Part shown: positions 24,991 through 34,236 of the stretch, piece by piece
Layout: every line of letters begins with the position of its first letter
Position numbering within the stretch: the stretch's first letter is position 1
Assembly: GCF_000962805.1 (NCBI RefSeq)
Contig: NZ_JZTW01000001.1
Coordinates: 186,001 to 250,000 of the forward strand
Length of the DNA stretch: 64,000 nt
Direction: 5' to 3'
From: Pseudarthrobacter chlorophenolicus
GTDB lineage: Bacteria; Actinomycetota; Actinomycetes; Actinomycetales; Micrococcaceae
Program-made: the position numbers and the translations under genes
Notes under the pieces: generated by a model
Databases searched by the model: none
What the model saw: only the letters and a program-made list of their open reading frames with translations
Told to the model about the DNA's origin: nothing

Positions 24991-25940
24991 TGCGCGTCGC
25001 CGAACGCATGAAGCACGACGCCGGCACCCCGGCCCGGGCGGCTGGGGCACCTTCCGCAGCACCCGCCGTCGTCCGTCCCCGCAAGCGCCGCGGCGTCAAC
25101 CGCGAAGGCCTGGAAGCGGGCCGGCGCAGCACCCGGACCCTGCTGTGGGTCCTGCTGGCAGCGGCCATGGTGCTCTACGGGTTCCCGTTCCTGTACCTGC
25201 TGTTCACGTCCTTCAAGACGCCCATCGACACCATCGCGGTGCCGCCCACCATCCTCCCCAGGGAATGGACGCTGGAGAACTACACCAACGCCCTGGGCCG
25301 CAGCGGGGTCCTGGCCTCGTTCATCAACAGCGTCCAGACAGCCATCATCAGCACCGTCCTGTCCCTGGCCCTGGCCGTCCCCGCGGCCTACGGGATCACC
25401 CGGTACAAAACCCTCAGCGGCCGGATCTTCATCATGGCCGCGCTGGTGACGCGCATGGTGCCGCCGGTGGCCATCGGCATCCCGCTGGCCTCCATGATGG
25501 GGACGCTGGGCCTCTCCGATACCCCCATCGCCCTGTCCATCGCGCACACCACCATCTCGCTGCCGCTTTCCATCTGGCTGATGTCCAGCTTCTTCGAGGC
25601 CGTCCCGCAGGACCTGGAGGAGGCGGCCACCGTGGACGGATGCAGCAGGCTCGGCGCGCTCTGGCGGGTGGTGATCCCTGTAGTGTCCGGCGGCATCGCC
25701 GTGACCGCGATCTTCGCCTTCCTGGCCTCCTGGAACGAGTTCCTCTTCGCCCTCCTGATGACGGCCATCCGCTCGCAGACCACCCCCGTGGTGATCGCCA
25801 ACTTCCAGACCCAGTTCGGCCTGGACTGGGGTTCCATGACCGCACTGGCGGCCGTCTACTCCATCCCGGTCATCCTCCTGACGCTGCTCCTGCAGCGCAA
25901 GATCGTGGCCGGCATGACGCTCGGCGCCGTCAAGGGCTGA
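24990..25940 (+). CDS. Sugar ABC transporter permease, MalG type
   Basis: 316 aa from the ATG at 24990, overlapping the previous stop. A ~40-residue basic, Ala/Pro-rich cytoplasmic N-terminus precedes six membrane segments. The EAA motif is 'DLEEAATVDGCSRLGALWRV', and 'SWNEFLFALLMT' is characteristic of MalG proteins. It pairs with the preceding permease to form the transport channel. The LacI regulator starts 31 bp downstream, so importer and regulator are probably co-transcribed. Confidence 0.93.
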   Translation: MRVAERMKHDAGTPARAAGAPSAAPAVVRPRKRRGVNREGLEAGRRSTRTLLWVLLAAAMVLYGFPFLYLLFTSFKTPIDTIAVPPTILPREWTLENYTNALGRSGVLASFINSVQTAIISTVLSLALAVPAAYGITRYKTLSGRIFIMAALVTRMVPPVAIGIPLASMMGTLGLSDTPIALSIAHTTISLPLSIWLMSSFFEAVPQDLEEAATVDGCSRLGALWRVVIPVVSGGIAVTAIFAFLASWNEFLFALLMTAIRSQTTPVVIANFQTQFGLDWGSMTALAAVYSIPVILLTLLLQRKIVAGMTLGAVKG

Positions 25941-25971
25941 GCACCACCAACCAACCAGAAGGACGCGCGAG

Positions 25972-27024
25972 ATGAGCAACAGGAACATCGGGATCAAGGA
26001 CGTGGCGGTGGCCGCCGGCGTGTCCGTGACCACTGTTTCGCACGTCCTCAACGAGGTTTCCCACGCCCGGGTCAGCCCCGCAACCAAGGACAGGGTCAGG
26101 TCCGCTGCCGAGCAACTGGGCTACGGTCCCAACCGCCTGGCCCGGGCCCTGCGCACCCAGCGGACGGGCATGCTGGGGCTGGTGAGCGAGGACATCGCCA
26201 CCACGCCCCACGCCGGCCGCATCATCCTGGGCGCTGACGAGGCCGCCAAGGCCCGCGGCTACAACCTCATGATCATCAACACGTCAGCGTCGGCCAGCCT
26301 GGAATCCCGGCAGGCCGACGTCGAGGCCCTCCTGGAACGCCGGGTGGACGGCATCCTCTACGCCACCATGTACCACCGCAACGTGGAGCTGCCGGCCAAC
26401 CTCGGCAGCGTGCCCTCCGTCCTGGTGGACTCCGTGGCGGCCGGAGGCGACATCACGGCCGTCATCCCGGACGAAGAGGGCGGCGCACGCGCAGCCGTGG
26501 CCGCGCTCCTCGAAGCCGGGCACACCCGGGTTGGCTTCATCAACAACACGGACGACGTCCCCGCAACCCACCAGCGGCTCCGCGCCTTCCGGGCCACCCT
26601 GTCGGATGCAGGGCTCGACGGCGGCGCGGCACCCGTCGAGTCTGCGGTCTCCGAGGTGCAGGGCGGCTACGAGGCAGCCCTCCGGATCCTTGCACGCGAC
26701 GACCGCGCGGAGGCGCCCACGGCCCTGTTCTGCTACAACGACCGCATGGCGATCGGTGCCTACCGCGCCGCCGCAGAGCTGGGGCTCCGGATCCCGGAGG
26801 ACCTGTCCGTGGCCGGCTTCGACAACCAGGAACTCCTTGCCGCGAACATCCACCCGGGCCTGACCACCGTGGCCCTGCCGCACTACGAGATGGGCGCCTG
26901 GGCCACCGAACACCTGATTGACGCCGTCGAGGGCAAAACCGACCTGGCCCTCATGGCACTCCACCCGACCATCCTGGGCTGCCCCCTGGTACGCCGCGAC
27001 TCCATCGCGGCCCCACGGACCTAG
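25972..27024 (+). CDS. LacI-family regulator of fructan use (copy 1)
   Basis: 350 aa. N-terminal LacI HTH ('IGIKDVAVAAGVSVTTVSHV' and hinge 'NRLARALRTQ') plus a periplasmic-binding-protein-like ligand domain ('IILGADEAAKARGYNLMI', 'NNTDDVPATHQRL', 'FCYNDRMAIGAYRAA'). It is strikingly similar to the second LacI at 31057-32109 over its whole length. It probably binds the CAAAACG palindromes at 22546 and 22693 and responds to an inulin-derived sugar. It is located between importer and catabolic genes, apparently in one long transcript. Confidence 0.92.
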   Translation: MSNRNIGIKDVAVAAGVSVTTVSHVLNEVSHARVSPATKDRVRSAAEQLGYGPNRLARALRTQRTGMLGLVSEDIATTPHAGRIILGADEAAKARGYNLMIINTSASASLESRQADVEALLERRVDGILYATMYHRNVELPANLGSVPSVLVDSVAAGGDITAVIPDEEGGARAAVAALLEAGHTRVGFINNTDDVPATHQRLRAFRATLSDAGLDGGAAPVESAVSEVQGGYEAALRILARDDRAEAPTALFCYNDRMAIGAYRAAAELGLRIPEDLSVAGFDNQELLAANIHPGLTTVALPHYEMGAWATEHLIDAVEGKTDLALMALHPTILGCPLVRRDSIAAPRT

Positions 27025-27062
27025 CAGCCAGTACCTTCCACGTCCCCAGAGGAACGCCTTAC

Positions 27063-28643
27063 ATGTCCAGCAGCGTTGAAGCCGCACTCCCCGAAACCGC
27101 CCCCGCCACCACCGGGTGGAGGCCTGCCCTGCACTACACGGCACGGGACACCTGGCTGAACGATCCCAACGGCCTGGTGTACTACGGCGGTCAGTACCAC
27201 CTCTTCTACCAGAACAACCCGTTCGGCAACGTCTGGGGCAACATGTCCTGGGGCCACGCCACCTCCCGCGACCTGCTGCACTGGACCGAACACCCCGTGG
27301 CCATCGCCTGCGACGAGACGGAAGACATCTTTTCCGGGAGCGTGGTGGTGGACCACGGCAACACCTCCGGCCTCGGCACGGCCGAATCACCGGCCCTGGT
27401 GGCTATCTACACCAGCGCGTTCAAGGCCGGATCCGAGCACGGCGGCACGCAGGCGCAGTCCCTGGCCTTCAGCACGGACGGCGGCATGAGCTGGAGCAAA
27501 TTCGGGGGAAACCCTGTCCTCAGCAGGAACTCCGCGCACTTCCGCGACCCAAAAGTCTTCCGTTACCAAGGGGAGAACGGCGCTTACTGGGTTATGGCCG
27601 CTGTTGAAGCGCAGCACCAGAAAGTGGTCCTGTACCGCTCCGAGGACCTCAAAGTTTGGGACTATCTCAGCGACTTCGGCCCCGCGAACGCCGACGCCGG
27701 TGAGTGGGAGTGCCCGGACCTCTTTCCGCTCGCCGTTGACGGGGACCCGGGCAACACCAAGTGGGTGCTGATTGTCAACGTCAACCCCGGGGCCGTGGCT
27801 GGTGGTTCCGGCGGCCAGTACTTCGTGGGCCATTTCGACGGTGCCAGTTTCGTTGCGGACGAGTCCTCGCTTGCTGCGCCGGCCGGGATCAGCGCGCTGG
27901 GTGACGCAGCCGGGGCGACGGCGGCACTCCGGTGCTGCCTCTGGCTGGACTGGGGGAGGGACTGCTACGCGTCCGTATCCTTCAGCAACGTCCCGGACGG
28001 CCGGCGCATCATCATCGGCTGGATGAACAACTGGGACTACGCCAACCAGCTGCCCACTGCCCCCTGGCGCTCCTCGATGACCCTGGCGCGCGAGCTGCGG
28101 CTCACAGCGGATGGCGGCTCCGCCCGCCTGGTCCAAGAACCCGTACTGGGCGGCGGCAGCTCCGGAACCAGCCTGCCCGGCACCGGCGAATGCGTCCGTT
28201 CCGGCACCTTTGACCTGGCGGACGCTGCCTTCCGGTTGCCGGATGCCGTCCCCGGCGCAGCCCAGGTCATCGACGCCGAAATCCTCCCCGGAACCGCAGG
28301 GCAGGTGTCCTTCCACCTGCTCGAAAACGAGGACGGCAGCGCGGGAACGGTGCTGAGCTACCACCCGGCCAGCGCAGAGCTGGTCCTGGACCGCCGGCAG
28401 TCGGGCAACACCAATTTCCACGCAAAGTTCCCGTCGGCGGAAGCAGCCCCGCTCAACCTGGCGGACGGCGTGCTCAAGCTGCGCATCGTCGTCGACCATT
28501 GCTCGGTGGAGGTGTTCGCGCAGGACGGCCAGGTGGTCCTCACCGACCTCGTTTTCCCACTCGCCGGCCAGACGCGGAACCGGCTGACGGCCACCGGCGG
28601 CCCGGCAAGCATCCGGACGCTGACCGTCACCGCGCTCAGCTAA
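27063..28643 (+). CDS. GH32 fructosidase (probable inulobiose/levanbiose-type hydrolase)
   Basis: 526 aa, no signal peptide, so cytosolic. Canonical GH32 motifs: nucleophile block 'WLNDPNGLVYYGGQYHLFYQ', 'FRDPKVF' (RDP) and acid/base block 'EWECPDLFPL' (EC). A C-terminal beta-sandwich follows ('LRIVVDHCSVEVFAQDGQVV'). Together with an intracellular GH91 hydrolase next door, it would split inulobiose to two fructoses, supplying the PfkB kinase. GAGGAA precedes the ATG. Sucrose or short fructans are alternative substrates. Confidence 0.9.
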   Translation: MSSSVEAALPETAPATTGWRPALHYTARDTWLNDPNGLVYYGGQYHLFYQNNPFGNVWGNMSWGHATSRDLLHWTEHPVAIACDETEDIFSGSVVVDHGNTSGLGTAESPALVAIYTSAFKAGSEHGGTQAQSLAFSTDGGMSWSKFGGNPVLSRNSAHFRDPKVFRYQGENGAYWVMAAVEAQHQKVVLYRSEDLKVWDYLSDFGPANADAGEWECPDLFPLAVDGDPGNTKWVLIVNVNPGAVAGGSGGQYFVGHFDGASFVADESSLAAPAGISALGDAAGATAALRCCLWLDWGRDCYASVSFSNVPDGRRIIIGWMNNWDYANQLPTAPWRSSMTLARELRLTADGGSARLVQEPVLGGGSSGTSLPGTGECVRSGTFDLADAAFRLPDAVPGAAQVIDAEILPGTAGQVSFHLLENEDGSAGTVLSYHPASAELVLDRRQSGNTNFHAKFPSAEAAPLNLADGVLKLRIVVDHCSVEVFAQDGQVVLTDLVFPLAGQTRNRLTATGGPASIRTLTVTALS

Positions 28644-28674
28644 ACCGTCCCTCAACACCTACAGGAAGGCCACC

Positions 28675-29625
28675 ATGCCAGCAGACCAGTACACAGGCGA
28701 CGACGCCACGGAGCACCTTGACGTGGTGGTGGTCGGCGAAGCCCTCGTGGACATCGTCGTCTCACCCCGCGGCACCGAAGAGCACCCCGGCGGATCGCCC
28801 GCGAACGTCGCCTACGGGCTCGGAAGGCTCGGAGTGGGTACCGGCCTGATGACCTCGATCGGCAGCGACCCCCACGGCGCCGCCATCGAACAGCATCTCC
28901 ACAGCGCGGGTGTCCGGCTCCTGCCGGGATCCCGGGGGACAGGCACAACGGCCACGGCCACCGCTGTCCTGGCCTCGGACGGCTCGGCCCGGTACGACTT
29001 TGACATCCGCTGGGACCTGTCCCGGACTGCCCCGGCGGCCCTCCCGAAGATCCTGCATACCGGCTCCATAGCCACCTTCCTGGAACCCGGCGCCTCCGTG
29101 GTGCGCGAGCTGCTGGAGCAGTCGCACCGGCGCTGCATGGTCACATACGATCCCAACGTCAGGCCGTCCCTGCTGGGCAGCCACTTTGAGGCTGTAGCCA
29201 TCTTCGAAGAGCTCCTGCCGTTCACCGAGGTGGTGAAACTCAGCGACGAGGACGCGCGGTGGCTCTACCCCCGGCTGACCCTGGACGAAGTTTCCCGGCG
29301 GATCCTCTGGCTGGGGCCGGCCCTGGTGGCCATCACCAGGGGAGCGGATGGTTCCCTGCTCACCACCCGTGACGCACAGGTGGCCGTGCCTTCCCTCAAG
29401 TCCGTTGTGGCGGACACCATCGGCGCCGGCGATTCCTACATGTCCGCCCTGATCTACGGGCTGTTGATGCGCGGAGCCGACGGGCTGGCACCATCGGTGC
29501 TGGAGGCACTGGGGCGGATGGCAGCCAAGGCCGCAGCCATCACCGTCCGGCGGCCCGGCGCCCATCCGCCCACACTGGAAGAACTCCGGGCAGACCTCCC
29601 GGAGCACGAACCGGCAGCCCGCTGA
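28675..29625 (+). CDS. PfkB-family carbohydrate kinase, probable fructokinase
   Basis: 316 aa, ATG with AGGAAG upstream. Ribokinase-like fold: the N-terminal sugar-binding 'GSPANVAYGLGRLGV' (PfkB signature 1) and the C-terminal anion-hole/base motif 'DTIGAGDSYMSALIYG' (GAGD, catalytic Asp). It lies 31 bp after the GH32 gene and 23 bp before the second GH91 gene. Phosphorylation of fructose to fructose-6-phosphate completes the fructan route; substrate identity is from context. Confidence 0.9.
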   Translation: MPADQYTGDDATEHLDVVVVGEALVDIVVSPRGTEEHPGGSPANVAYGLGRLGVGTGLMTSIGSDPHGAAIEQHLHSAGVRLLPGSRGTGTTATATAVLASDGSARYDFDIRWDLSRTAPAALPKILHTGSIATFLEPGASVVRELLEQSHRRCMVTYDPNVRPSLLGSHFEAVAIFEELLPFTEVVKLSDEDARWLYPRLTLDEVSRRILWLGPALVAITRGADGSLLTTRDAQVAVPSLKSVVADTIGAGDSYMSALIYGLLMRGADGLAPSVLEALGRMAAKAAAITVRRPGAHPPTLEELRADLPEHEPAAR

Positions 29626-29648
29626 GCAACCACACCAAGGAAGAACCA

Positions 29649-31001
29649 ATGCCAAGCAACAACCGCTACGACGTAACGGAATGGCCCGTGGGCAACCCGG
29701 CCAAGGACATCGGCGAAGTCATCAACAGCATCATCGCCGATATCAAAGGCCGGCAGACCGCCGCCGACGTGGAACACGGCGGGAAGCCCGGCGCGGTGAT
29801 CTACCTTCCGCCGGGGGACTACCACCTCCGCACCCAGGTGCTGATCGACATCAGCTTCCTGCGGATCGAAGGCTCGGGGCACGGGTTCACGTCCTCCAGC
29901 ATCCGCTTCAACGTCCCGGAGGAGGAATGGCCGGACCTGCACGAACTGTGGCCCGGCGGGAGCCGCGTCATTGTGGACCTTCCAGCCGCCGGTGGCGAGC
30001 ATGCCGCCGCCGGGGAGGAGTCCGCCGGCGCGGCGTTCCTCGTGGCGCGGGAGGGCAGCCCCCGGATCAGCTCGGTGGAGTTTTCCAACTTCTGCATCGA
30101 CGGGCTGCACTTCACGGCCGACGGTTCCGGCAGGCACCCGGAGAACACCTACGCCAACGGGAAGACCGGCATCCACGTGGCCAGCGCCAACGATTCCTTC
30201 CGCGTTGCGGACATGGGTTTCGTCTACCTGGAGAATGCACTGACCATCCACAAAGCGGATGCGCTGTCCATCCACCACAACTTCATCGCCGAGTGCGGCA
30301 GCTGCATCGAGCTGCGCGGCTGGGGGCAGGCCTCAAAGATCACCGACAACCTGGTGGGGGCAGGCCCCCGCGGGCACTCCATCTATGCCGAAAACCACGG
30401 CGGACTCTTGGTCACCGCGAACAATGTCTTCCCGCGCGGCGCCAGCAGCGTCCACTTCAAGGGGGTCACACGGTCCAGCGTCACCAACAACCGGCTGCAT
30501 GCGTTCTACCCCGGGATGGTGCGGTTGGAGGAGAACAGCTCGGAGAACCTCGTGGCCACCAACCACTTCCTCCGCGACCACGAGCCCTGGACGCCGTTTT
30601 TCGGCGTGGACAACGGGCTGGATGACCTCACCGGGCTGCTGAGCATCAGCGGCAACAACAATTCGGTCATCGGGAACCACTTCTCGGAGGTGGTGGACGC
30701 GAACGAAATCCGGCCTGAGGGCGCCACGCCGGTGATCATCCGGCTGAAGGAAGGCACCGGAAACTTCGTCTCCACCAACCATGTGGTGGCGATGGATGTG
30801 GACTCTGCGTCGAGTGACTCCTGCTTCGAAGCCCAGGTGGACGCACTGCTGGCAACCGAGGCCGCGGATCTCGCCGTGACCGCCGTCCTGGTGGATCCAG
30901 GGTCAGCCAGCAACACCATCCTGGACTCCGGAAGCGACACCCAGGTGGTTGCGGACAGGGCAGTCAACGCCATCAGGGCCACACCCACGGTAGGTTTCTA
31001 G
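29649..31001 (+). CDS. Leaderless GH91 enzyme, probable intracellular difructose-anhydride hydrolase
   Basis: 450 aa, beginning 'MPSNNRYDVTEWPVGNP' with no signal peptide. Full GH91 beta-helix: 'GAVIYLPPGDYHLRTQVLID', 'NFIAECGSCIELRGWGQASK', 'YAENHGGLLVTANNVFPRG'. It is a clear paralogue of the Tat-exported GH91 at 21150-22484. In Arthrobacter, DFA-III hydrolases are cytosolic GH91 relatives of inulin fructotransferases. Its lack of export signal and place in the catabolic operon therefore support a hydrolase that opens imported DFA to inulobiose. Sequence alone does not separate hydrolase from fructotransferase. Confidence 0.8.
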   Translation: MPSNNRYDVTEWPVGNPAKDIGEVINSIIADIKGRQTAADVEHGGKPGAVIYLPPGDYHLRTQVLIDISFLRIEGSGHGFTSSSIRFNVPEEEWPDLHELWPGGSRVIVDLPAAGGEHAAAGEESAGAAFLVAREGSPRISSVEFSNFCIDGLHFTADGSGRHPENTYANGKTGIHVASANDSFRVADMGFVYLENALTIHKADALSIHHNFIAECGSCIELRGWGQASKITDNLVGAGPRGHSIYAENHGGLLVTANNVFPRGASSVHFKGVTRSSVTNNRLHAFYPGMVRLEENSSENLVATNHFLRDHEPWTPFFGVDNGLDDLTGLLSISGNNNSVIGNHFSEVVDANEIRPEGATPVIIRLKEGTGNFVSTNHVVAMDVDSASSDSCFEAQVDALLATEAADLAVTAVLVDPGSASNTILDSGSDTQVVADRAVNAIRATPTVGF

Positions 31002-31056
31002 GAGACACATGCCCGGTGGCGCGGGCGGCATCAGACCATGAGGGCGTGGGAGACGG

Positions 31057-32109
31057 ATGGGCAACAAAAACGTGGGAATCAAGGACGTGGCACTGGCTGC
31101 CGGGGTGTCCGTGACCACCGTCTCCCATGTCCTCAACGAGGTGGCGTATGCCCGCGTCAGGCCCGAAACCAAGGAGAAGGTCAGGGCCGCAGCAGAACAG
31201 CTCGGCTACGAACCCAACCGCCTGGCCCAGGCGCTGCGGACCCAGCGGACCGGGATGCTGGGGCTGCTGAGCGAGGACATCGCCACCACGCCGCACGCGG
31301 GCCGGATCATCCTGGGCGCGGACGAGGCCGCCAAGGCCCGAGGCTACAACCTGATGATCCTCAACACCTCAGCCGCGGCCACCCTGGATTCGCGGCAGGC
31401 CGACGTCGAGGCCCTCCTCGAACGGAGGGTGGACGGCATCCTGTACGCCACCATGTACCACCGCAACGTTGACCTGCCGCCCAACCTCGGCAATGTGCCG
31501 TCGGTCCTGGTGGACTCCGTTTCCACCGGTGGAAACATCACCGCGGTGATTCCGGACGAGGAAAGCGGCGCCCGGACTGCGGTGTCCGCCCTGGTGGAGG
31601 CGGGCCACACCCGGATAGGTTTCCTGAACAACACCGATGACGTCCCGGCCACCCACCTCCGCCTCCAGGGCTTCCGGAACACGCTGGACGAAGCAGGGCT
31701 CGACGGCGGTGCGGCACCGGTGGAGTCCGCGTCCTCCGAGGTGCAGGGCGGCTATGAGGCGGCACGCCGGATCCTCGAACGTGGCGCCGGCGCTGACGTG
31801 CCCACGGCCTTGTTCTGCTACAACGACCGGATGGCCATGGGCGCCTACCGGGCAGCCGCCGAACTGGGCCTTGCCATTCCTGCTGACCTGTCCATCGTGG
31901 GTTTCGATGACCAGCAGCTCATCGCCGCCAACCTCTACCCGGCCCTCACCACCGTGGCGTTGCCGCACTACGAAATGGGGGCCTGGGCCGTGGAGCAGCT
32001 AATCGATGCCATCGAGGGCAAGACTGACCTGGCCCTGATGGCGGCTGCCCCCACCGTGATGGACTGCCCGCTGGTGCGGCGCCATTCCGTGGCACCTCCA
32101 AGGGCCTGA
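31057..32109 (+). CDS. LacI-family regulator of fructan use (copy 2)
   Basis: 350 aa with GGAG upstream of the ATG. Same length and nearly the same sequence as the regulator at 25972-27024: HTH 'GIKDVALAAGVSVTTVSHVL', ligand domain 'FCYNDRMAMGAYRAAAELG'. The recognition helix 'SVTTVSHVL' is identical, so both should read the same CAAAACG operators, while differences in the effector domain may tune them to different sugars. It ends the operon; an intergenic palindrome follows. Confidence 0.92.
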   Translation: MGNKNVGIKDVALAAGVSVTTVSHVLNEVAYARVRPETKEKVRAAAEQLGYEPNRLAQALRTQRTGMLGLLSEDIATTPHAGRIILGADEAAKARGYNLMILNTSAAATLDSRQADVEALLERRVDGILYATMYHRNVDLPPNLGNVPSVLVDSVSTGGNITAVIPDEESGARTAVSALVEAGHTRIGFLNNTDDVPATHLRLQGFRNTLDEAGLDGGAAPVESASSEVQGGYEAARRILERGAGADVPTALFCYNDRMAMGAYRAAAELGLAIPADLSIVGFDDQQLIAANLYPALTTVALPHYEMGAWAVEQLIDAIEGKTDLALMAAAPTVMDCPLVRRHSVAPPRA

Positions 32110-32117
32110 CCGCCTGG

Positions 32118-32207
32118 CGTGCACTTTCGCTGCGCAAACCCGATTCCGACGCGCAAATCCGACGGCGCGGCCGCTATATCGTGGGCGCCATCGAACATGC
32201 GGGTCGA
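32118..32207. repeat. Intergenic palindromic element, copy D
   Basis: It contains GCACTTTCGCTGCGCA, CGATTCCGACGCGCAAAT and the right arm TGCGGGTCGA (32198-32207), the motif set of copies A, B, C and E. It follows the second LacI gene and precedes a codirectional gene. Confidence 0.65.
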
Positions 32208-32326
32208 CAACAAATGTGGGTGTCGGCAGGCTGCCCCGCGGGTTATTACAGGCCCGGCCAAGGACCCATGGGTACAATCGACGACTACACGAACGCACAC
32301 TGCTTTGCCGGAGGTACGGAGAAACA

Positions 32327-33142
32327 ATGTCGGAATGGCTTGAGGTCGGCGCGGACAACTATGTGCTGGTCACCGAGGGATCGCTGCTGAACACCGGACT
32401 GATCGTCGGGACCGAGCGGGCCATGGTGATCGACACCGGCTGCGGCCCCCGCCAGGGCAAGGAGATCCTGGACGCGGTGCGGGAGAAGACCCAGCTGCCG
32501 CTCGTCGTCGTCAATACCCACGCCCATTACGACCACTTCTTCGGCAACGCGGTGTTCGCCGAAGCGGGCGTCACGGAATTCTGGGCGCACGAGAACTGCG
32601 CCACCGAGATCGACCAGCGCGGTGACCTGCAGCGCCGCTTCGTGGGCACGCTGGAACCGGAGATGTCCACCGGTGAGGGCGAGAACGTGGAGCTGGTGGT
32701 GCCCAACGCGATCGTCCGCGACCAGCCGGTCCTGGTGGATCTGGGCGGCGTAACGGCCACGCTGTTCTACCTGGGCCGCGGCCACACCGACGGCGATCTG
32801 CTGGTGGGCACCTCCACCACCCTGTACGTGGGGGACCTGGTAGAGCAGGGCGCGCACCCGTCCTTCGAGGACTCGTTCCCCGAGGAGTGGGCGGACGCGC
32901 TGCGGCACATCTCCGCGCTGCGCCACCGCTACGAATTCCTCATCCCCGGGCACGGAAAGCCGTGCAGCGACGGGTTCGTCAAGACCATGGCCAACACCCT
33001 GACCACAGCGGTCCGCCAGGCCCGCCAGTCCATCCGCGACACCCCGGACGACGCCACCAAGGCCATCCCCGTGCTGCCCTACGGCCCGGAACAGTCCCGC
33101 TGGTTCATCAAGCGGCTCCAGGAAACCCACCGGGAAAGCTAG
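32327..33142 (+). CDS. Metallo-beta-lactamase-fold hydrolase
   Basis: 271 aa from the ATG at 32327; an in-frame longer version from 32216 lacks a ribosome site and runs through repeat DNA. The zinc motif 'NTHAHYDHFFGN' (HxHxDH), 'GRGHTDGDLLV' (second His), 'YVGDLVEQG' (bridging Asp) and 'LIPGHGKP' (last His) are all present, so the di-metal site is intact. Family members include glyoxalase II, quorum-quenching lactonases and thioesterases; nothing in the neighbourhood fixes the substrate. No signal peptide. Confidence 0.88.
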   Translation: MSEWLEVGADNYVLVTEGSLLNTGLIVGTERAMVIDTGCGPRQGKEILDAVREKTQLPLVVVNTHAHYDHFFGNAVFAEAGVTEFWAHENCATEIDQRGDLQRRFVGTLEPEMSTGEGENVELVVPNAIVRDQPVLVDLGGVTATLFYLGRGHTDGDLLVGTSTTLYVGDLVEQGAHPSFEDSFPEEWADALRHISALRHRYEFLIPGHGKPCSDGFVKTMANTLTTAVRQARQSIRDTPDDATKAIPVLPYGPEQSRWFIKRLQETHRES

Positions 33143-33302
33143 CGGGCGGCGTCTACCTTTGACGCATGTGCTGGTGCTATTTCGGGGGTGACGTTCGCTC
33201 AGATTCCAACGACCAGAGCGCGGGCAGGATCGGGTCCGAGTCTGCCAGCGTGGAGTCCGTCTGGCCGGCACGACAGGCACACCCCTCCTTCGAAGGACAA
33301 AG

Positions 33303-34061
33303 ATGGCAAAGCAAGGAATGGCGGTGGAAGCGCTACCACCGGTCATCGTCTACGCGGCGATGAACCCGCTTGCCCCCGTAAGAGAAACCGCCGTTGCACC
33401 GATGCTTAACGCCGGTTTGTCCGCCGCCGAAACTGCCGGCGTCACAGAACCGGTGCGCAACGAAGATGGTTGGAACTGGGGGACGAAGACGGCCTTAGGG
33501 TTGGGGCTCCTGCTGCTGGTCGCCAATTTCATCTCACGCGAGATTATGCCAGGTTGGCTAAACACGGTTCCGCCGTGGCTCGTCTACGGATATCTGTTCG
33601 GCCTCATGCCTGGCGTCGCTTTGGCCGGGATGATTACCGCCAGGATCCGGGGCGCTGAACATCAGCGATGGCTGGTTCGGGCCCGTGAGATAGTCCTCAG
33701 GAGCGGCGACAAACTCGTCTACATGGGTGAAGCCGATGGCGACGACCAGACATACACGTCCCATCTGATCGAGCGGATCCAGAGAGCCAGGACAGCGCTG
33801 CTGCTCCGGGCGGACGACGATGCCGCATTGAAAGTCCAGGCAGCGCTCAGCTCCCTGGCCGAGTACATCACGCATCCGTCGCCTGAGCCTCTCCCGGCCA
33901 CGGCCGGGATGCTCGACACCGCTGTAGTGGAGTTGCGCGAGCGCCAGTCGGCCACTGCTGCTTCCGCAGAGGCGGCCCACGCGCGGATGGTGAAGTCCCT
34001 TGAATCTCTGGAGTCCATGGCCCGAATCACCGACGACCGGGGTGAAGCGGTTCAGCTGTAG
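33303..34061 (+). CDS. Hypothetical protein with two membrane segments and a coiled-coil-like tail
   Basis: 252 aa, ATG with AAGGACAAAG directly upstream. A polar N-terminus of about 55 residues is followed by two hydrophobic segments ('ALGLGLLLLVANFISREI' and 'VYGYLFGLMPGVALAGMI'). A soluble, Ala/Glu/Arg-rich C-terminal half of about 130 residues follows, predicted to be helical. I do not recognise a family. The topology suggests an inner-membrane protein with a cytosolic helical domain. It stands alone between divergent functions. Confidence 0.65.
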   Translation: MAKQGMAVEALPPVIVYAAMNPLAPVRETAVAPMLNAGLSAAETAGVTEPVRNEDGWNWGTKTALGLGLLLLVANFISREIMPGWLNTVPPWLVYGYLFGLMPGVALAGMITARIRGAEHQRWLVRAREIVLRSGDKLVYMGEADGDDQTYTSHLIERIQRARTALLLRADDDAALKVQAALSSLAEYITHPSPEPLPATAGMLDTAVVELRERQSATAASAEAAHARMVKSLESLESMARITDDRGEAVQL

Positions 34062-34236
34062 GTGTCTACTGAAATAAGCCTCCGGCTCCCGAAAGCAGGT
34101 CCCGGGTGCAACATGAGCAGTACGGGGTCACTGCCTTCACTAATCCGAAATGCTCAACTGCGCCCCCTGCGTGGTATCTTGCGCAGGAACTAGTGGGGGT
34201 TTGCCCACATTTTGCGGCAGGTCAATTGGGGGCAGC

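Noticed and set aside
23416..25062. 548-codon leftward frame over the importer genes
   Set aside because: Antisense to three genes with clear ABC-importer motifs; its composition is that of a shadow frame.
32216..32326. N-terminal extension of the metallo-beta-lactamase-fold protein
   Set aside because: It runs through intergenic palindrome DNA and lacks a ribosome site; the ATG at 32327 matches the family start.
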